Shown in pieces: positions 8,604-19,691 of a DNA stretch of 64,000 nucleotides; the stretch's first letter is position 1; each line of letters begins with the position of its first letter. The notes beneath the pieces are model-generated. The model was not told the origin of the DNA and searched no databases. It saw nothing but the letters and a program-made list of their open reading frames with translations. A program made the translations under genes and the position numbers. Source of the stretch: Blastococcus atacamensis (GTDB lineage: Bacteria; Actinomycetota; Actinomycetes; Mycobacteriales; Geodermatophilaceae); contig NZ_POQU01000002.1 of assembly GCF_002938425.1 (NCBI RefSeq), positions 58,096 through 122,095 on the forward strand, in the 5' to 3' direction.

Positions 8604-9413
8604 ATGGAGCTGCCCCGCGCCCTCTACCTGCCCGACGGCGACGACCCGACGGGGACGGCCTTCACCGCCACCGCGCTGACGATCGGCCCGTGGGACGTCG
8701 GCCTGCAGCACGCCGGCCCCCCGGCGGCGCTGCTGCTGCGCGAGGCCGAGCGGGCCGGCGGCATCGCGGGCGGGCAGACGGTGCGGCTGGCCTACGACAT
8801 CTTCGGGCCGGTCCCGGTCGGCCCGGTGCGGCTGACCAGCACCGTCGTCCGGCCGGGCCGCCGGGTGGAGCTGATCGAGGCGGTCCTCGACGCCGGCGAC
8901 GGCCGACCGCTCATGCGGCTGTCGGCCTGGCGGATGCGCACCCGGGAGGGCGCCGAGGCGAGCGCGCAGCCGCACCCCTGCCCCCGCCGACCGGAGGAGA
9001 GCCGCGCCGAGACCGCGGCCTTCTTCACGACCGAGGTCGCCTACCATCGGGCGCTGGACTGGCGGTTCGCCGAGGGCAGCTTCAACGCGCCGGGTGCGGC
9101 CACCGCCTGGACCCGACCGGAGTGCGAGCTGGTGGCCGGTGAGCCGATGACCCCGCTGCAGCACCTGCTGGTGATGACCGACGCGGCCAGCGGCATCTCC
9201 GCGACGCTGGACTGGACCGAGGCGACGTTCGCCAACGTCGACCTGGCGCTCGCGCTGCACCGCCCGCCGCAGGGCGAGTGGCTGGGCATGGCGGCCGAGA
9301 CCGTGCTGGGCGGTGCCGGCGCGGCCCAGTGCTTCGCGGTCCTCTTCGACGCCGACGGCCCGATCGGCCGCTCCAGCCAGTCGCTGTTCGTGGAGCCGCG
9401 CGCCGCGGCGTGA
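8604..9413 (+). CDS. Acyl-CoA thioesterase family protein (TesB-like, double hotdog)
   Basis: A 269-residue protein with the layout of actinobacterial thioesterase-family proteins: an N-terminal hotdog half with PWDVGLQHAGPPAALLLRE and VRLAYDIFGPVPVGPVRLTSTVVRPGRRV, then a second half with DWTEATFANVDLALALHRPP and AQCFAVLFDADGPIGRSSQSLF. It probably hydrolyses acyl-CoA in the cytosol. The ATG at 8604 was chosen because the longer open frame upstream overlaps the small membrane-protein gene. Chain-length preference cannot be inferred. Confidence 0.8.
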   Translation: MELPRALYLPDGDDPTGTAFTATALTIGPWDVGLQHAGPPAALLLREAERAGGIAGGQTVRLAYDIFGPVPVGPVRLTSTVVRPGRRVELIEAVLDAGDGRPLMRLSAWRMRTREGAEASAQPHPCPRRPEESRAETAAFFTTEVAYHRALDWRFAEGSFNAPGAATAWTRPECELVAGEPMTPLQHLLVMTDAASGISATLDWTEATFANVDLALALHRPPQGEWLGMAAETVLGGAGAAQCFAVLFDADGPIGRSSQSLFVEPRAAA

Positions 9414-9513
9414 CCCATCTCGCCCGGAACCTGCCGGTCCCACTGGCATCGGACGGCCGGCGTCGGGAAGGGTGGTGGAGTCGACTTCCCCCGACGATCG
9501 GAGTGCTCCGCCC

Positions 9514-10410
9514 GTGGACGCGTTGAGAGATCTGCAGGACTGGTTGTCCGGCCGAGGTCTCGAGGTCGTGCTGATCATCCTCGGCTCGGTGCTGCTCGCC
9601 CGGTTCATCTCCTGGGGCGGCAACCGGATCACCGACCGGATCGACCGCAACGCCACCGGAGGCGACGCCCTGGTCCGCTCGGAGGCGGCCAAGCACCGGC
9701 ACTCGCTCACGCAGGTGATCCAGTGGGCGGCGATCGTGCTCATCTACTCGATCGCGGTGTTCTTCGTGCTGGACCGGCTCGGTGTCCCGGTGACCGGCCT
9801 GGTCGCCCCGGCCACGGTGCTCGGCGTGGGGCTGGGTTTCGGCGCCCAGCGGATCGTCGGCGACGTGCTCGCCGGCTTCTTCATCATCACCGAGCGGCAG
9901 TACGGCTTCGGCGACGTCGTCTCCATCCAGGTGGTGGGCGGTGGCGACCCGGCGGCGGGCACGGTCGAGGACGTGACCCTGCGCGTGACGCGGGTCCGCT
10001 CGGCCAACGGCGAGGTCGTCACGGTGCCGAACGGGCAGATCGTCAAGGTCGTCAACCTCTCGCGCGACTGGGCGCGCGCCGTCGTCGACGTCCCCGTGCC
10101 CTCGTCGGTTGACGTGAACCGGGTGAACGAGATCCTGCGCGAGGTGGGCCGGGAGGCGTTCCGCGACCCGGCGATGCGGCCGCTGCTGCTCGACCCGCCG
10201 ACGGTCATGGGCGTGGAGACCCTGGGCCTGGACGAGGTCAACGTCCGGGTGGTGGCCCGCACGCTGCCGGGCAAGCAGTTCGAGGTGGGCCGTGACCTGC
10301 GCGCCCGCGTCGTCCTCGCCTTCCGCCGGCAGGGCCTCCAGGTGAGGCAGCCGACCGGGCCCGAGGCCCCGAGCGACGGATCGACCGCGGTGCAGGAGGG
10401 GGTCCGATGA
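9514..10410 (+). CDS. Small-conductance mechanosensitive channel (MscS family)
   Basis: Channel that opens under membrane tension to release solutes after osmotic downshock. The 298-residue product has an N-terminal helix, a helix around ALVRSEAAKHRHSLTQVIQW, and the pore helix GLVAPATVLGVGLGFGAQRI followed by the beta domain (GTVEDVTLRVTRVRSANGE, TVPNGQI). GTG at 9514 has GGAG 10 bases upstream; an in-frame GTG at 9475 is a possible longer start. The next gene overlaps by 4 bases (ATGA). It is at the short end for the family. Confidence 0.87.
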   Translation: MDALRDLQDWLSGRGLEVVLIILGSVLLARFISWGGNRITDRIDRNATGGDALVRSEAAKHRHSLTQVIQWAAIVLIYSIAVFFVLDRLGVPVTGLVAPATVLGVGLGFGAQRIVGDVLAGFFIITERQYGFGDVVSIQVVGGGDPAAGTVEDVTLRVTRVRSANGEVVTVPNGQIVKVVNLSRDWARAVVDVPVPSSVDVNRVNEILREVGREAFRDPAMRPLLLDPPTVMGVETLGLDEVNVRVVARTLPGKQFEVGRDLRARVVLAFRRQGLQVRQPTGPEAPSDGSTAVQEGVR

Positions 10411-10904
10411 GCAGCCCGGAGCAGTCGACGCCGACCGGGGACGCCGCGACGCCGACGGTGAGCACCGCACCCGCGGCCGCGCCGCAGCACCGCTGGTGGT
10501 CCTCGATCCCCTCCCACCTCGGGCGCGCCCGCACGTCCACGGTCGTGCTGGCCGTGCTGTTCGTGGGCATCTTCGCCCTCTACCTCCAGGTGAAGCCGCC
10601 GGCGCCCGGCTCCCCCGTCACCGGGAACACCTCCGTGGAGCAGCCCGCCGCACCGACGACCGCGCCGCCTCCGACGCCGCCGGCTCCCACCGAACCCGAG
10701 CCGACGATCGAGCCGGAGGAGGAGGAGCAGGAGGAGCAGGAGACGACGACGCCGACCCGCACGACGGCACCGACGCCGCGCACCACTCCGCCCACCACCG
10801 AGCCCGAGCAGACCACGGAGCCGGAGGAGCCGGTGTCCACCGCGCCGGAGGAGGAGTCCCCCGGCGGGGCGAGCGCCCCCACCACGGTGAGCCCGCCGCG
10901 CTGA
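10407..10904 (+). CDS. Single-pass membrane protein with Pro/Thr/Glu-rich tail
   Basis: A 165-residue protein: low-complexity cytoplasmic start, one membrane helix (TSTVVLAVLFVGIFALYL, about residues 43-60), then about 100 residues almost entirely of Pro, Thr and Glu (IEPEEEEQEEQETTTPT and similar), presumably outside the membrane and disordered. It overlaps the MscS stop by ATGA, so it is translationally coupled to the channel. It could be an accessory or cell-wall-spanning partner of the channel; that is inference from coupling only. Confidence 0.7.
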   Translation: MSSPEQSTPTGDAATPTVSTAPAAAPQHRWWSSIPSHLGRARTSTVVLAVLFVGIFALYLQVKPPAPGSPVTGNTSVEQPAAPTTAPPPTPPAPTEPEPTIEPEEEEQEEQETTTPTRTTAPTPRTTPPTTEPEQTTEPEEPVSTAPEEESPGGASAPTTVSPPR

Positions 10905-10907
10905 GGC

Positions 10908-11936
10908 TCAGAACGAGGTGACGACGGCGATGCCGGGCCGCCGCCCGACCTCGGCCAGGGCGGCGCCGGCCTCGTCGAGCCCGAGCTCGCGGGTGATCAG
11001 CGGTCGCGGGTCGAGCCGGCCCGCCGCGATCAGGCCGAGCAGCTCGGGATAGGCGTGGGCGGCCATGCCGTGGCTGCCCAGCACCTGCAGCTCCAGGGCG
11101 ATGACGCGCTCCATCGGCACGTCGGCCCGCCCCTGGTCCGGCGGCAGCAGCCCGACCTGCACGTGGCGTCCGCGCGGGCGCAGGCCGTGGATCGAGGAGG
11201 CGCAGGTGGCCGGGGCGCCCAGGGCGTCGAGGGAGACGTGCGCGCCGCCGCCGGTCAGCTCCAGGATCGCGGCCGGGACGTCGCCGGCGCCGTCCACGGT
11301 GTGCTCGGCACCGAGTGCGCGGGCCAGCTCCAGCGCGCCGGGGGCGACGTCCACGGCGATGACGCGGGCGCCGGCAGCGGCGGCGATCTGCACCGCGGAG
11401 AGGCCGACGCCCCCGCAGCCGTGCACTGCGACCCACTCCCCCGGCCGCACCCGGCCCACCTGGACGACCGCCCGGAAGGCGGTCGCGTACCGGCAGCCGA
11501 GCGCCGCCGCGGTGGCGAGGTCCAGCTCCTCGGGTATCGCGACCAGGTTGACGTCGGCCGCGTCCAGGGCGACGAACTCGGCGAGCGAGCCCCAGTGCGT
11601 GAAGCCGGGCTGCGTCTGGCGGGCGCACACCTGGTGCTCCCCCGCGGCGCACTGCGCGCACCGACCGCAGGCGTTGACGAAGGGCACGGTCACCCGGTCG
11701 CCCACGCGCCAGGTGCTGACGCCCTCACCCACGGCAGCCACCGTGCCGGCCAGCTCGTGCCCGGGCACGTGCGGCAGGACGACGTCGGGATCGTGGCCCT
11801 GCCAGGCATGCCAGTCGCTCCGGCAGATCCCGCTGGCGCCGACCTGCACCACCACGCCGCCCGGTCGCGGCTCCGGATCGGGGACGTCCCGGACCGAGAG
11901 CGGGCCGCTGAAGGACTCGAAGAGAAGTGCGCGCAC
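10908..11936 (-). CDS. Zinc-dependent alcohol dehydrogenase (MDR superfamily)
   Basis: A 342-residue medium-chain dehydrogenase. It has the catalytic zinc ligand region GICRSDWHAW, GHELAGTVAAVG, the four-cysteine structural zinc lobe (CGRCAQCAAGEHQVC) and the nucleotide-binding GCGGVGLSAVQIA. It oxidises an alcohol or polyol with NAD(P); the substrate is unknown. I preferred GTG at 11936 (VRALLFESF) to the ATG at 11981, because family proteins start here and the upstream codons overlap the divergent met promoter. It converges with the Pro/Thr-rich gene and diverges from metY. Confidence 0.85.
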   Translation of the reverse strand: MRALLFESFSGPLSVRDVPDPEPRPGGVVVQVGASGICRSDWHAWQGHDPDVVLPHVPGHELAGTVAAVGEGVSTWRVGDRVTVPFVNACGRCAQCAAGEHQVCARQTQPGFTHWGSLAEFVALDAADVNLVAIPEELDLATAAALGCRYATAFRAVVQVGRVRPGEWVAVHGCGGVGLSAVQIAAAAGARVIAVDVAPGALELARALGAEHTVDGAGDVPAAILELTGGGAHVSLDALGAPATCASSIHGLRPRGRHVQVGLLPPDQGRADVPMERVIALELQVLGSHGMAAHAYPELLGLIAAGRLDPRPLITRELGLDEAGAALAEVGRRPGIAVVTSF

Positions 11937-11966
11937 ACCCCCAGCCTGCCCGTCATGATGCTGATG

Positions 11967-11995
11967 TTTCACGTGTGACAACGCGGCCCTAGTAT
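11967..11995 (+). promoter_or_regulatory. Predicted sigma-70-type promoter for the met riboswitch leader
   Basis: A -35 element TTTCAC (11967-11972) and a -10 element TAGTAT (11990-11995) are separated by exactly 17 bases. Transcription would start near 12002, one or two bases before the first pairing arm of the riboswitch. The -35 overlaps a 14/16 match to the ParB parS palindrome, discussed in the findings. Confidence 0.6.
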
Positions 11996-12002
11996 CGGCA
12001 GT

Positions 12003-12116
12003 GGCTCACGAGAGGCAGCGACAAGCACCTGGCTGGCTGCCCGGCAACCTCAACTCCGTCTGAGGTGCTCCAGGGGAAGAGCCGGCTGGTCGGCGTCCGC
12101 CGTCCGGCAAGGACGG
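12003..12116 (+). ncRNA. SAM-responsive riboswitch, SAM-IV type
   Basis: The leader of metY has the SAM-I/SAM-IV clan core (GGCTGCCCGGCAACC). P1 pairs GGCTC (12003-12007) with GAGCC (12079-12083), P2 pairs GGCAGC with GCTGCC, and P3 pairs CCTCA with TGAGG. Sequence after P1 continues with a GCCGGCTGGTCGGC segment and a CCGTCC-GGCAA-GGACGG hairpin, as expected for the actinobacterial SAM-IV class. A second hairpin GCGGGATCTCCCGC (12131-12144) lies just before the metY ribosome-binding site and may be part of the expression platform. Expected effect: S-adenosylmethionine lowers metY-metX expression. Confidence 0.85.
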
Positions 12117-12164
12117 AGTTCCTGCGCGCCGCGGGATCTCCCGCGAGCGTGAAGGAGACGGCGC

Positions 12165-13457
<1,293 letters not shown>

Positions 13458-13471
13458 GTGCGGAGCGCCTG

Positions 13472-14551
13472 ATGGGCGGGTGGGTCGAGGGGGATCCGGT
13501 CGGCGACCGGGTCTTCCTCGACCTGCCCGCGTTCCGCCCCGAGCGCGGCGGCCTCCTGCCCTCGGTCCGGGTCGCCTACGAGACGTGGGGAACGCTCGCC
13601 CCCGACGGCGGCAACGCGGTGCTGGTGGAGCATGCGCTCACCGGGGACAGCCACGTCGTCGGCGACGCCGGACCCGGGCACGCCACGCCCGGCTGGTGGA
13701 CGGGGATCGTCGGGCCCGGCGCGGCGCTGGACACCGACCGGTACTTCGTCGTCTGCGCCAACGTCCTCGGTGGCTGCCAGGGAACGACTGGGCCCTCCTC
13801 GCCCGCACCGGACGGCCGGCCGTGGGGCTCGCGGTTCCCGGAGATCACCGTGGGCGACCAGGTGCGGGTCGAGACGGCGCTCGCCGACGCGCTCGGCATC
13901 GACCGCTGGGCCTGCGTCGCGGGCGGCTCGATGGGTGGCATGCGGGCGCTGGAGTGGGCCGTCGCCGCGCCCGAGCGGGTCGGTGCCCTGTTCTTCCTGG
14001 CCTCGGCGGCGGTCGCCTCGGCCGACCAGATCGGCACCCAGACCACCCAGCAGGCGGCCGTGCGCGCCGATCCGCGCTGGGCCGGGGGCGACTACCCGCC
14101 GTCCGGTCAGCCCGCCGACGGCCTCGGGACCGCCCGCCGGATCGCGCACCTCACCTACCGTAGCGGCCTGGAGCTCGAGGCGCGGTTCGGCTCGGGTGTG
14201 CAGGACGACGGGCGCTACGCCGTCGCCTCCTACCTCGACCACCACGCCGACAAGCTGGCCCGACGGTTCGACGCCGGCAGCTACGTCGTCCTCACCGAGG
14301 CGATGAACAGCTGGGACGTCGGCCGCGGCCGGGGCGGGGTCGAGACGGCGCTGGGCCGCGTGACCGCGCGCGCGGTGGTCGCCGGCGTCGACACCGACCG
14401 CCTGTACCCGCCCGATCAGCAACGGCGGGTGGCCGAGGCGCTCGGTGTCCCGCTGCGGCTGATCGCCTCGCCGTACGGGCACGACGGGTTCCTTCTCGAA
14501 ACCGGCGCGGTGGACGGGCTGCTGCGCGAGCTGCTCGACCGGCGAGACTGA
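13472..14551 (+). CDS. metX: Homoserine O-acetyltransferase
   Basis: Alpha/beta-hydrolase-fold enzyme transferring acetyl from acetyl-CoA to homoserine, the first committed step of methionine synthesis. The 359-residue product has EHALTGDSH near residue 52, CANVLGGCQGTTGPSS, the nucleophile elbow GGSMGGM (Ser near 152) and the C-terminal catalytic Asp (GVDTDRLYPP) and His (YGHDGFL). Encoded 14 bases after metY, so both are under the SAM riboswitch. Some family members use succinyl-CoA; pairing with metY favours acetyl. Confidence 0.94.
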   Translation: MGGWVEGDPVGDRVFLDLPAFRPERGGLLPSVRVAYETWGTLAPDGGNAVLVEHALTGDSHVVGDAGPGHATPGWWTGIVGPGAALDTDRYFVVCANVLGGCQGTTGPSSPAPDGRPWGSRFPEITVGDQVRVETALADALGIDRWACVAGGSMGGMRALEWAVAAPERVGALFFLASAAVASADQIGTQTTQQAAVRADPRWAGGDYPPSGQPADGLGTARRIAHLTYRSGLELEARFGSGVQDDGRYAVASYLDHHADKLARRFDAGSYVVLTEAMNSWDVGRGRGGVETALGRVTARAVVAGVDTDRLYPPDQQRRVAEALGVPLRLIASPYGHDGFLLETGAVDGLLRELLDRRD

Positions 14552-14555
14552 GCGC

Positions 14556-15626
14556 GTGGACGACGACCTCCGGGCCCTGCGCTCGGCCTGCGACCGCGCC
14601 CTGGCCGGGCACGGCGAGTGGCGACCGGAGACCCTGCTGGCCGCGATCCCCGCGGACACGGTGCCCGACCGCTACGGCGACGGCGGTGTCGTGGCCGAGC
14701 TGGAGGCGGAGGTCGCCGAGGTGCTCGGCAAGCCGGGCGCGGTGTACCTGCCCAGCGGCGTGATGGCGCAGCAGGCGGCGCTGCGGGTGCACGCCGACCG
14801 CCGCGGGCGGCGCACCGTCGTCTGCCATCCCGAGAGCCATTTGATCGCGCACGAGGAGCAGGCCTTCGAACGGCTGCACGGCATGGTGCTGCGGCCGGCC
14901 GGCAACCGGTACGGGCTGCTGCTGCGCGCCGATCTCGACGCGATCGCCGAGCAGCCCGCGGCACTGCTGGTGGAGCTGCCGCAGCGCGACCTCGGCGGTC
15001 AGCTGCCGCCGTGGGCCGACCTGGTCGAGCAGGTCGGCTGGGCCCGGCAGCGCGGGGCTGCCGCACACCTGGACGGCGCCCGGCTGTGGGAGGCCTCCGC
15101 CGGGTACGACCGCTCCCCTGCCGACGTCGCCGGGCTGTTCGACACCGTCTACGTGAGCTTCTACAAGGGCCTGGGCGCGCTGGCCGGGTGCTGCCTGGCC
15201 GGACCCGACGACGTCGTCGCCGAGGTCCGCGAGTGGCGACGGCGGCTCGGCGGCACCCTGTTCGGGATGTGGCCGGGCGCCGCGTCCGCGCTCACCGGTC
15301 TGCGCGGCCGGCTGCCGTTGATGCCCGCCTACCTGGAGCGGGCCCGCGAGATCGCCGACGCCGTGCGCGACCTGCCCGGCGTCACCGTCGTCCCCGATCC
15401 GCCGCAGACGCCGATGCTGCACCTGCTGCTGCGGACCACCCCGGAGGCCTTTCCCGCCGCGGCCCGCCGGCTGGCAGCCGACGAGGGGTTGTGGACCTGG
15501 CCGCAGGCGGCGCGCACCGGCGACCCGGGCGTGGTGCGGGTGGAGCTGCCGGTGGGCGACGCCACGCTCGCCCTCACGGTCGGGGAGATCCGGACCGCCG
15601 TCGCCGCGCTGATCGCTCACGGCTAG
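14556..15626 (+). CDS. Beta-eliminating lyase-family PLP enzyme (threonine aldolase-like)
   Basis: A 356-residue fold-type I PLP protein resembling low-specificity threonine aldolases. It has YGDGGVVAELEAEVAEVLGKPGAVYLPSGVMAQQAAL, the histidine stacking region CHPESHLIAHEEQAFE, AHLDGARLWEA (PLP-binding Asp) and the Schiff-base lysine in SFYKGLGALAG. It would cleave beta-hydroxy amino acids or eliminate beta substituents. GTG at 14556 lies 4 bases after metX, so it is probably co-transcribed with the methionine genes; a role there is not established. Confidence 0.8.
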   Translation: MDDDLRALRSACDRALAGHGEWRPETLLAAIPADTVPDRYGDGGVVAELEAEVAEVLGKPGAVYLPSGVMAQQAALRVHADRRGRRTVVCHPESHLIAHEEQAFERLHGMVLRPAGNRYGLLLRADLDAIAEQPAALLVELPQRDLGGQLPPWADLVEQVGWARQRGAAAHLDGARLWEASAGYDRSPADVAGLFDTVYVSFYKGLGALAGCCLAGPDDVVAEVREWRRRLGGTLFGMWPGAASALTGLRGRLPLMPAYLERAREIADAVRDLPGVTVVPDPPQTPMLHLLLRTTPEAFPAAARRLAADEGLWTWPQAARTGDPGVVRVELPVGDATLALTVGEIRTAVAALIAHG

Positions 15627-15636
15627 CGTCGGCCGG

Positions 15637-16839
15637 GTGAGCTTCGACGTCGCCGCCCTGCGCGCCTGCTTCCCCTCGCTCGCCAGCGGCACCGCGCACT
15701 TCGACGGCCCCGGCGGCACCCAGGTCCCCGAGGCCGTCGCGGGAGCGGTGGCCACGACGCTGACCTCGCCGATCAGCAACCGCGGCTCGGTGACCGCCGC
15801 CGAGCGGTTCGCCGACGAGACCGTGCTCGCCGCGCGGAGCGCGATGGCCGATCTGCTGGGCGCCGACCCGGGCGGGGTCGTGTTCGGCCGCAGCGCCACC
15901 GCGCTGACCTTCGACCTGGCCCGCACGCTGGCCGCCGGCTGGGGCCCCGGGGACGAGGTCGTGGTCACCCGGCTGGACCACGACGCCAACATCCGGCCGT
16001 GGGTGCTGGCCGCCGAGGCCGCCGGGGCCACCGTGCGCTGGGCGGCCTTCGACCCGGCCACCGGCGAGCTGACCGCCGACGACGTCTCCGCGGTCCTCAC
16101 CGCCCGGACCCGGCTGGTCGCGGTCACCGGCGCCTCCAACCTGATCGGCACCCGGCCGCCGCTGGCCGAGATCGCGGAGCGGGTGCACGCGGCCGGCGCG
16201 CTCCTCGCGGTCGACGGGGTGCATCTCACCGCGCACTCGCCGGTGGACCTCGCGGCCCTGGGGGCGGACTTCTACACCTCCTCCCCGTACAAGTTCCTCG
16301 GCCCGCACTGCGGCGTGCTGGCCGCGGCCCCGGCCACGCTGGAACGGCTCCGCCCGGCCAAGCTGCTTCCCTCGACCGACGCCGTCCCGGAGCGCTTCGA
16401 GCAGGGCACCCTGCCCTACGAGCTGCTCGCCGGGACGACGGCGGCAGTCGACTTCCTGGCTGCCGTGGTCCCGGGCCCCGGTCCGCGGCGGGAGCAGCTG
16501 GTCGCGTCCATGACCGCCATCGAGGAGCACGAGGACCGGCTGCGCGAGCGCCTGGAGGACGGTCTGGCCGCGCTGCCCGGCGCCCGCCTGTGGTCCCGGG
16601 CGGCACACCGCACGCCCACGCTGCTGGTCACGTTCGAGGGCCGGGACGCCACGGCGGCCTACCGCTTCCTGGCCGCCCGCGGGGTCAACGCCCCGGCGGG
16701 CAACTTCTACGCGATCGAGGCCAGCCGGTGGCTCGGCCTCGGCGACACCGGCGGCCTGCGGGTGGGACTCGCGCCCTACAGCGACGCCGACGACATCGAC
16801 CGGCTCGTCACCGGCCTGCGGGAGTGGCTCGCCGGCTGA
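15637..16839 (+). CDS. Cysteine desulfurase-like protein (class V aminotransferase family)
   Basis: A 400-residue fold-type I PLP enzyme. It has FDGPGGTQVPEAV at the start, RLDHDANIRPW, the PLP Asp in AVDGVHLTAHSP and the lysine in SSPYKFLGPHCGVLA. These are features of the cysteine-desulfurase-like subgroup, which lacks the usual mobile catalytic-cysteine loop, so actual desulfurase activity is uncertain. GTG at 15637 follows the preceding PLP gene by 10 bases. It ends one base before the convergent carbonic anhydrase gene. A sulfur-related role would fit the met operon but is inference. Confidence 0.8.
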   Translation: MSFDVAALRACFPSLASGTAHFDGPGGTQVPEAVAGAVATTLTSPISNRGSVTAAERFADETVLAARSAMADLLGADPGGVVFGRSATALTFDLARTLAAGWGPGDEVVVTRLDHDANIRPWVLAAEAAGATVRWAAFDPATGELTADDVSAVLTARTRLVAVTGASNLIGTRPPLAEIAERVHAAGALLAVDGVHLTAHSPVDLAALGADFYTSSPYKFLGPHCGVLAAAPATLERLRPAKLLPSTDAVPERFEQGTLPYELLAGTTAAVDFLAAVVPGPGPRREQLVASMTAIEEHEDRLRERLEDGLAALPGARLWSRAAHRTPTLLVTFEGRDATAAYRFLAARGVNAPAGNFYAIEASRWLGLGDTGGLRVGLAPYSDADDIDRLVTGLREWLAG

Positions 16840-17364
16840 TCAGAGCCGGCGCACCTGCCGCGCTGCGTCCAGCCGGTCGGTGTAGCTGATCGCGTTGCCC
16901 TGGATGTGCAGCTGGTCGTCATCGGTCGCCTCGCGCAGCACCTTCGCGGGGACGCCGGCAATGAGCGAGCGGGGCGGGAACACCTTGCCCTGGGTGACGA
17001 CGGCGCCCGCGGCCACGATCGAGCCGGACCCGATGTGCGCGCCGTTCATCACGATGCTGCCCATGCCGACGAGCACGTCGTCGTCGATGCGGCAGCCGTG
17101 CAGGACGACCCGGTGCCCGACGGACACCCGCTCCCCCACGACCAGCGGGAACCCGGGGTCGGAGTGCAGGGTGGAGCCGTCCTGGATGTTGGAGTCCGCG
17201 CCGATCGAGATGGTCTCGGCGTCGGCCCGGGCGATCGCGCCGTACCAGATGCTCGCCCGCGGGCCCATGGTCACCGCGCCCACCACCACCGCCGTGGGCG
17301 CGACGAACGCCGTGTCGTCGATCTGCGGGGTACCGGACTCCAGGGCTCCGACGAATGCGTCCAT
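16840..17364 (-). CDS. Gamma carbonic anhydrase family protein
   Basis: A 174-residue left-handed beta-helix protein built of hexapeptide repeats (ASIWYGAIARADAETISIG, NIQDGSTLH, SVGHRVVLHGC, GMGSIVMNGA). The histidines in LHSDPG, VGHRV and LHGC sit where gamma carbonic anhydrases place zinc ligands. Such proteins form trimers; several lack measurable anhydrase activity, and YrdA/PaaY-like roles are alternatives. The gene starts 10 bases after the gdhA stop on the same strand. Confidence 0.85.
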   Translation of the reverse strand: MDAFVGALESGTPQIDDTAFVAPTAVVVGAVTMGPRASIWYGAIARADAETISIGADSNIQDGSTLHSDPGFPLVVGERVSVGHRVVLHGCRIDDDVLVGMGSIVMNGAHIGSGSIVAAGAVVTQGKVFPPRSLIAGVPAKVLREATDDDQLHIQGNAISYTDRLDAARQVRRL

Positions 17365-17373
17365 CGGGCGAAC

Positions 17374-18756
<1,383 letters not shown>

Positions 18757-18800
18757 TCAACGTACGTGGGGTGCGCGGGGAGCGCCCTCGGTGCCGGTCC

Positions 18801-19691
18801 TCAGCCGGTGATCTCGGCGAGCGCGCGCGGGATCTCCGCCGGCAGCTCGCGCGCCAGGAAGCCCAGCCGGCCGACGGAGGAGGAGAGCCGCTCGCCGGTC
18901 CGGCCGTGCAGGAAGGCGGCCCAGACGGCGGCCTGCGCCGGGTCGGCGCCGCGGGCCAGCAGGCCACCGGTGATGCCGGCTCGGACGTCGCCGGAGCCGG
19001 AGACACCCAGGCCCTGCTCCCCGCTCTCGTCCCGCCACACGGTGCCGTCCGGGGCGGCGATCCAGGAGACCGCCCCGCCCAGCCCCACGACGGCCTGGGC
19101 ACGGTCGGCGAGCTCGAGCGCCGAGGCTGCCGGGTCCTTCTCGATCACGTCGTCCCCGACGTGCAGGGCGTAGGCCAGTTCCGTGGGGTTCGGGGTGAAC
19201 ACCACCCGGCCGTCCAGGTGGTGCACGGAAGCGTCGTTCGCGGTGACGCAGGCCAACCCCAGGGCATCCAGCGCCAGCGGTCCGGTCAGGTGCGGCAGCA
19301 GCCGCTCCCCGAACGCCTGGGTCTCCTCCGTGTCGGCCATCCCCGGGCCGATGAGGACGGCGTCGGCGGCCTCGGCGAGGTCGCGGACGGTGTCGGCGGC
19401 CTTCGCGCTGACGGCTCCGCCCGGCGTCTCGGGAAGGGCACGGACGAGCGCCTCGGGCAGAGCGGTCGCGACGAACGGGGCAAGGGACTCCACCGTGGCG
19501 ACCTGCAGCTTGCCCGCACCCGCCCGCATCGCGGCCTCGGCGGCCAGCAGGACCGCACCCAGGGTCTCGGTGCTGCCACCGACCACCAGGATGGAGCCGC
19601 GGGCGTTCTTGCTGCCCCCGGGCTCCGGCAGCGGCCAGGCCCGCAGCAGATCGGGCGTGACGTGGATCGGCTCAGGCACATGGCGCGGCAT
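18801..19691 (-). CDS. nnrD: ADP-dependent NAD(P)H-hydrate dehydratase
   Basis: Repairs hydrated NADH/NADPH (NADHX), using ADP. The 296-residue YjeF C-domain-type protein has GSILVVGGSTETLGAVLLAAEAAMRAGAGK at the start, NPTELAYAL and the catalytic GSGDVRAGITGGLLARG. The epimerase (YjeF N-domain) partner is not in this gene. ATG at 19691 has GAGGAG with short spacing; GTG at 19679 is an alternative. The chosen start overlaps the 3' end of the histidine phosphatase gene by 20 bases, suggesting coupled translation. Confidence 0.88.
   Translation of the reverse strand: MPRHVPEPIHVTPDLLRAWPLPEPGGSKNARGSILVVGGSTETLGAVLLAAEAAMRAGAGKLQVATVESLAPFVATALPEALVRALPETPGGAVSAKAADTVRDLAEAADAVLIGPGMADTEETQAFGERLLPHLTGPLALDALGLACVTANDASVHHLDGRVVFTPNPTELAYALHVGDDVIEKDPAASALELADRAQAVVGLGGAVSWIAAPDGTVWRDESGEQGLGVSGSGDVRAGITGGLLARGADPAQAAVWAAFLHGRTGERLSSSVGRLGFLARELPAEIPRALAEITG

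Noticed and set aside
14556..15626. Naming the PLP enzyme after metX as a methionine-pathway lyase
   Set aside because: Its motifs fit threonine aldolase-like enzymes; only its position suggests a methionine role.
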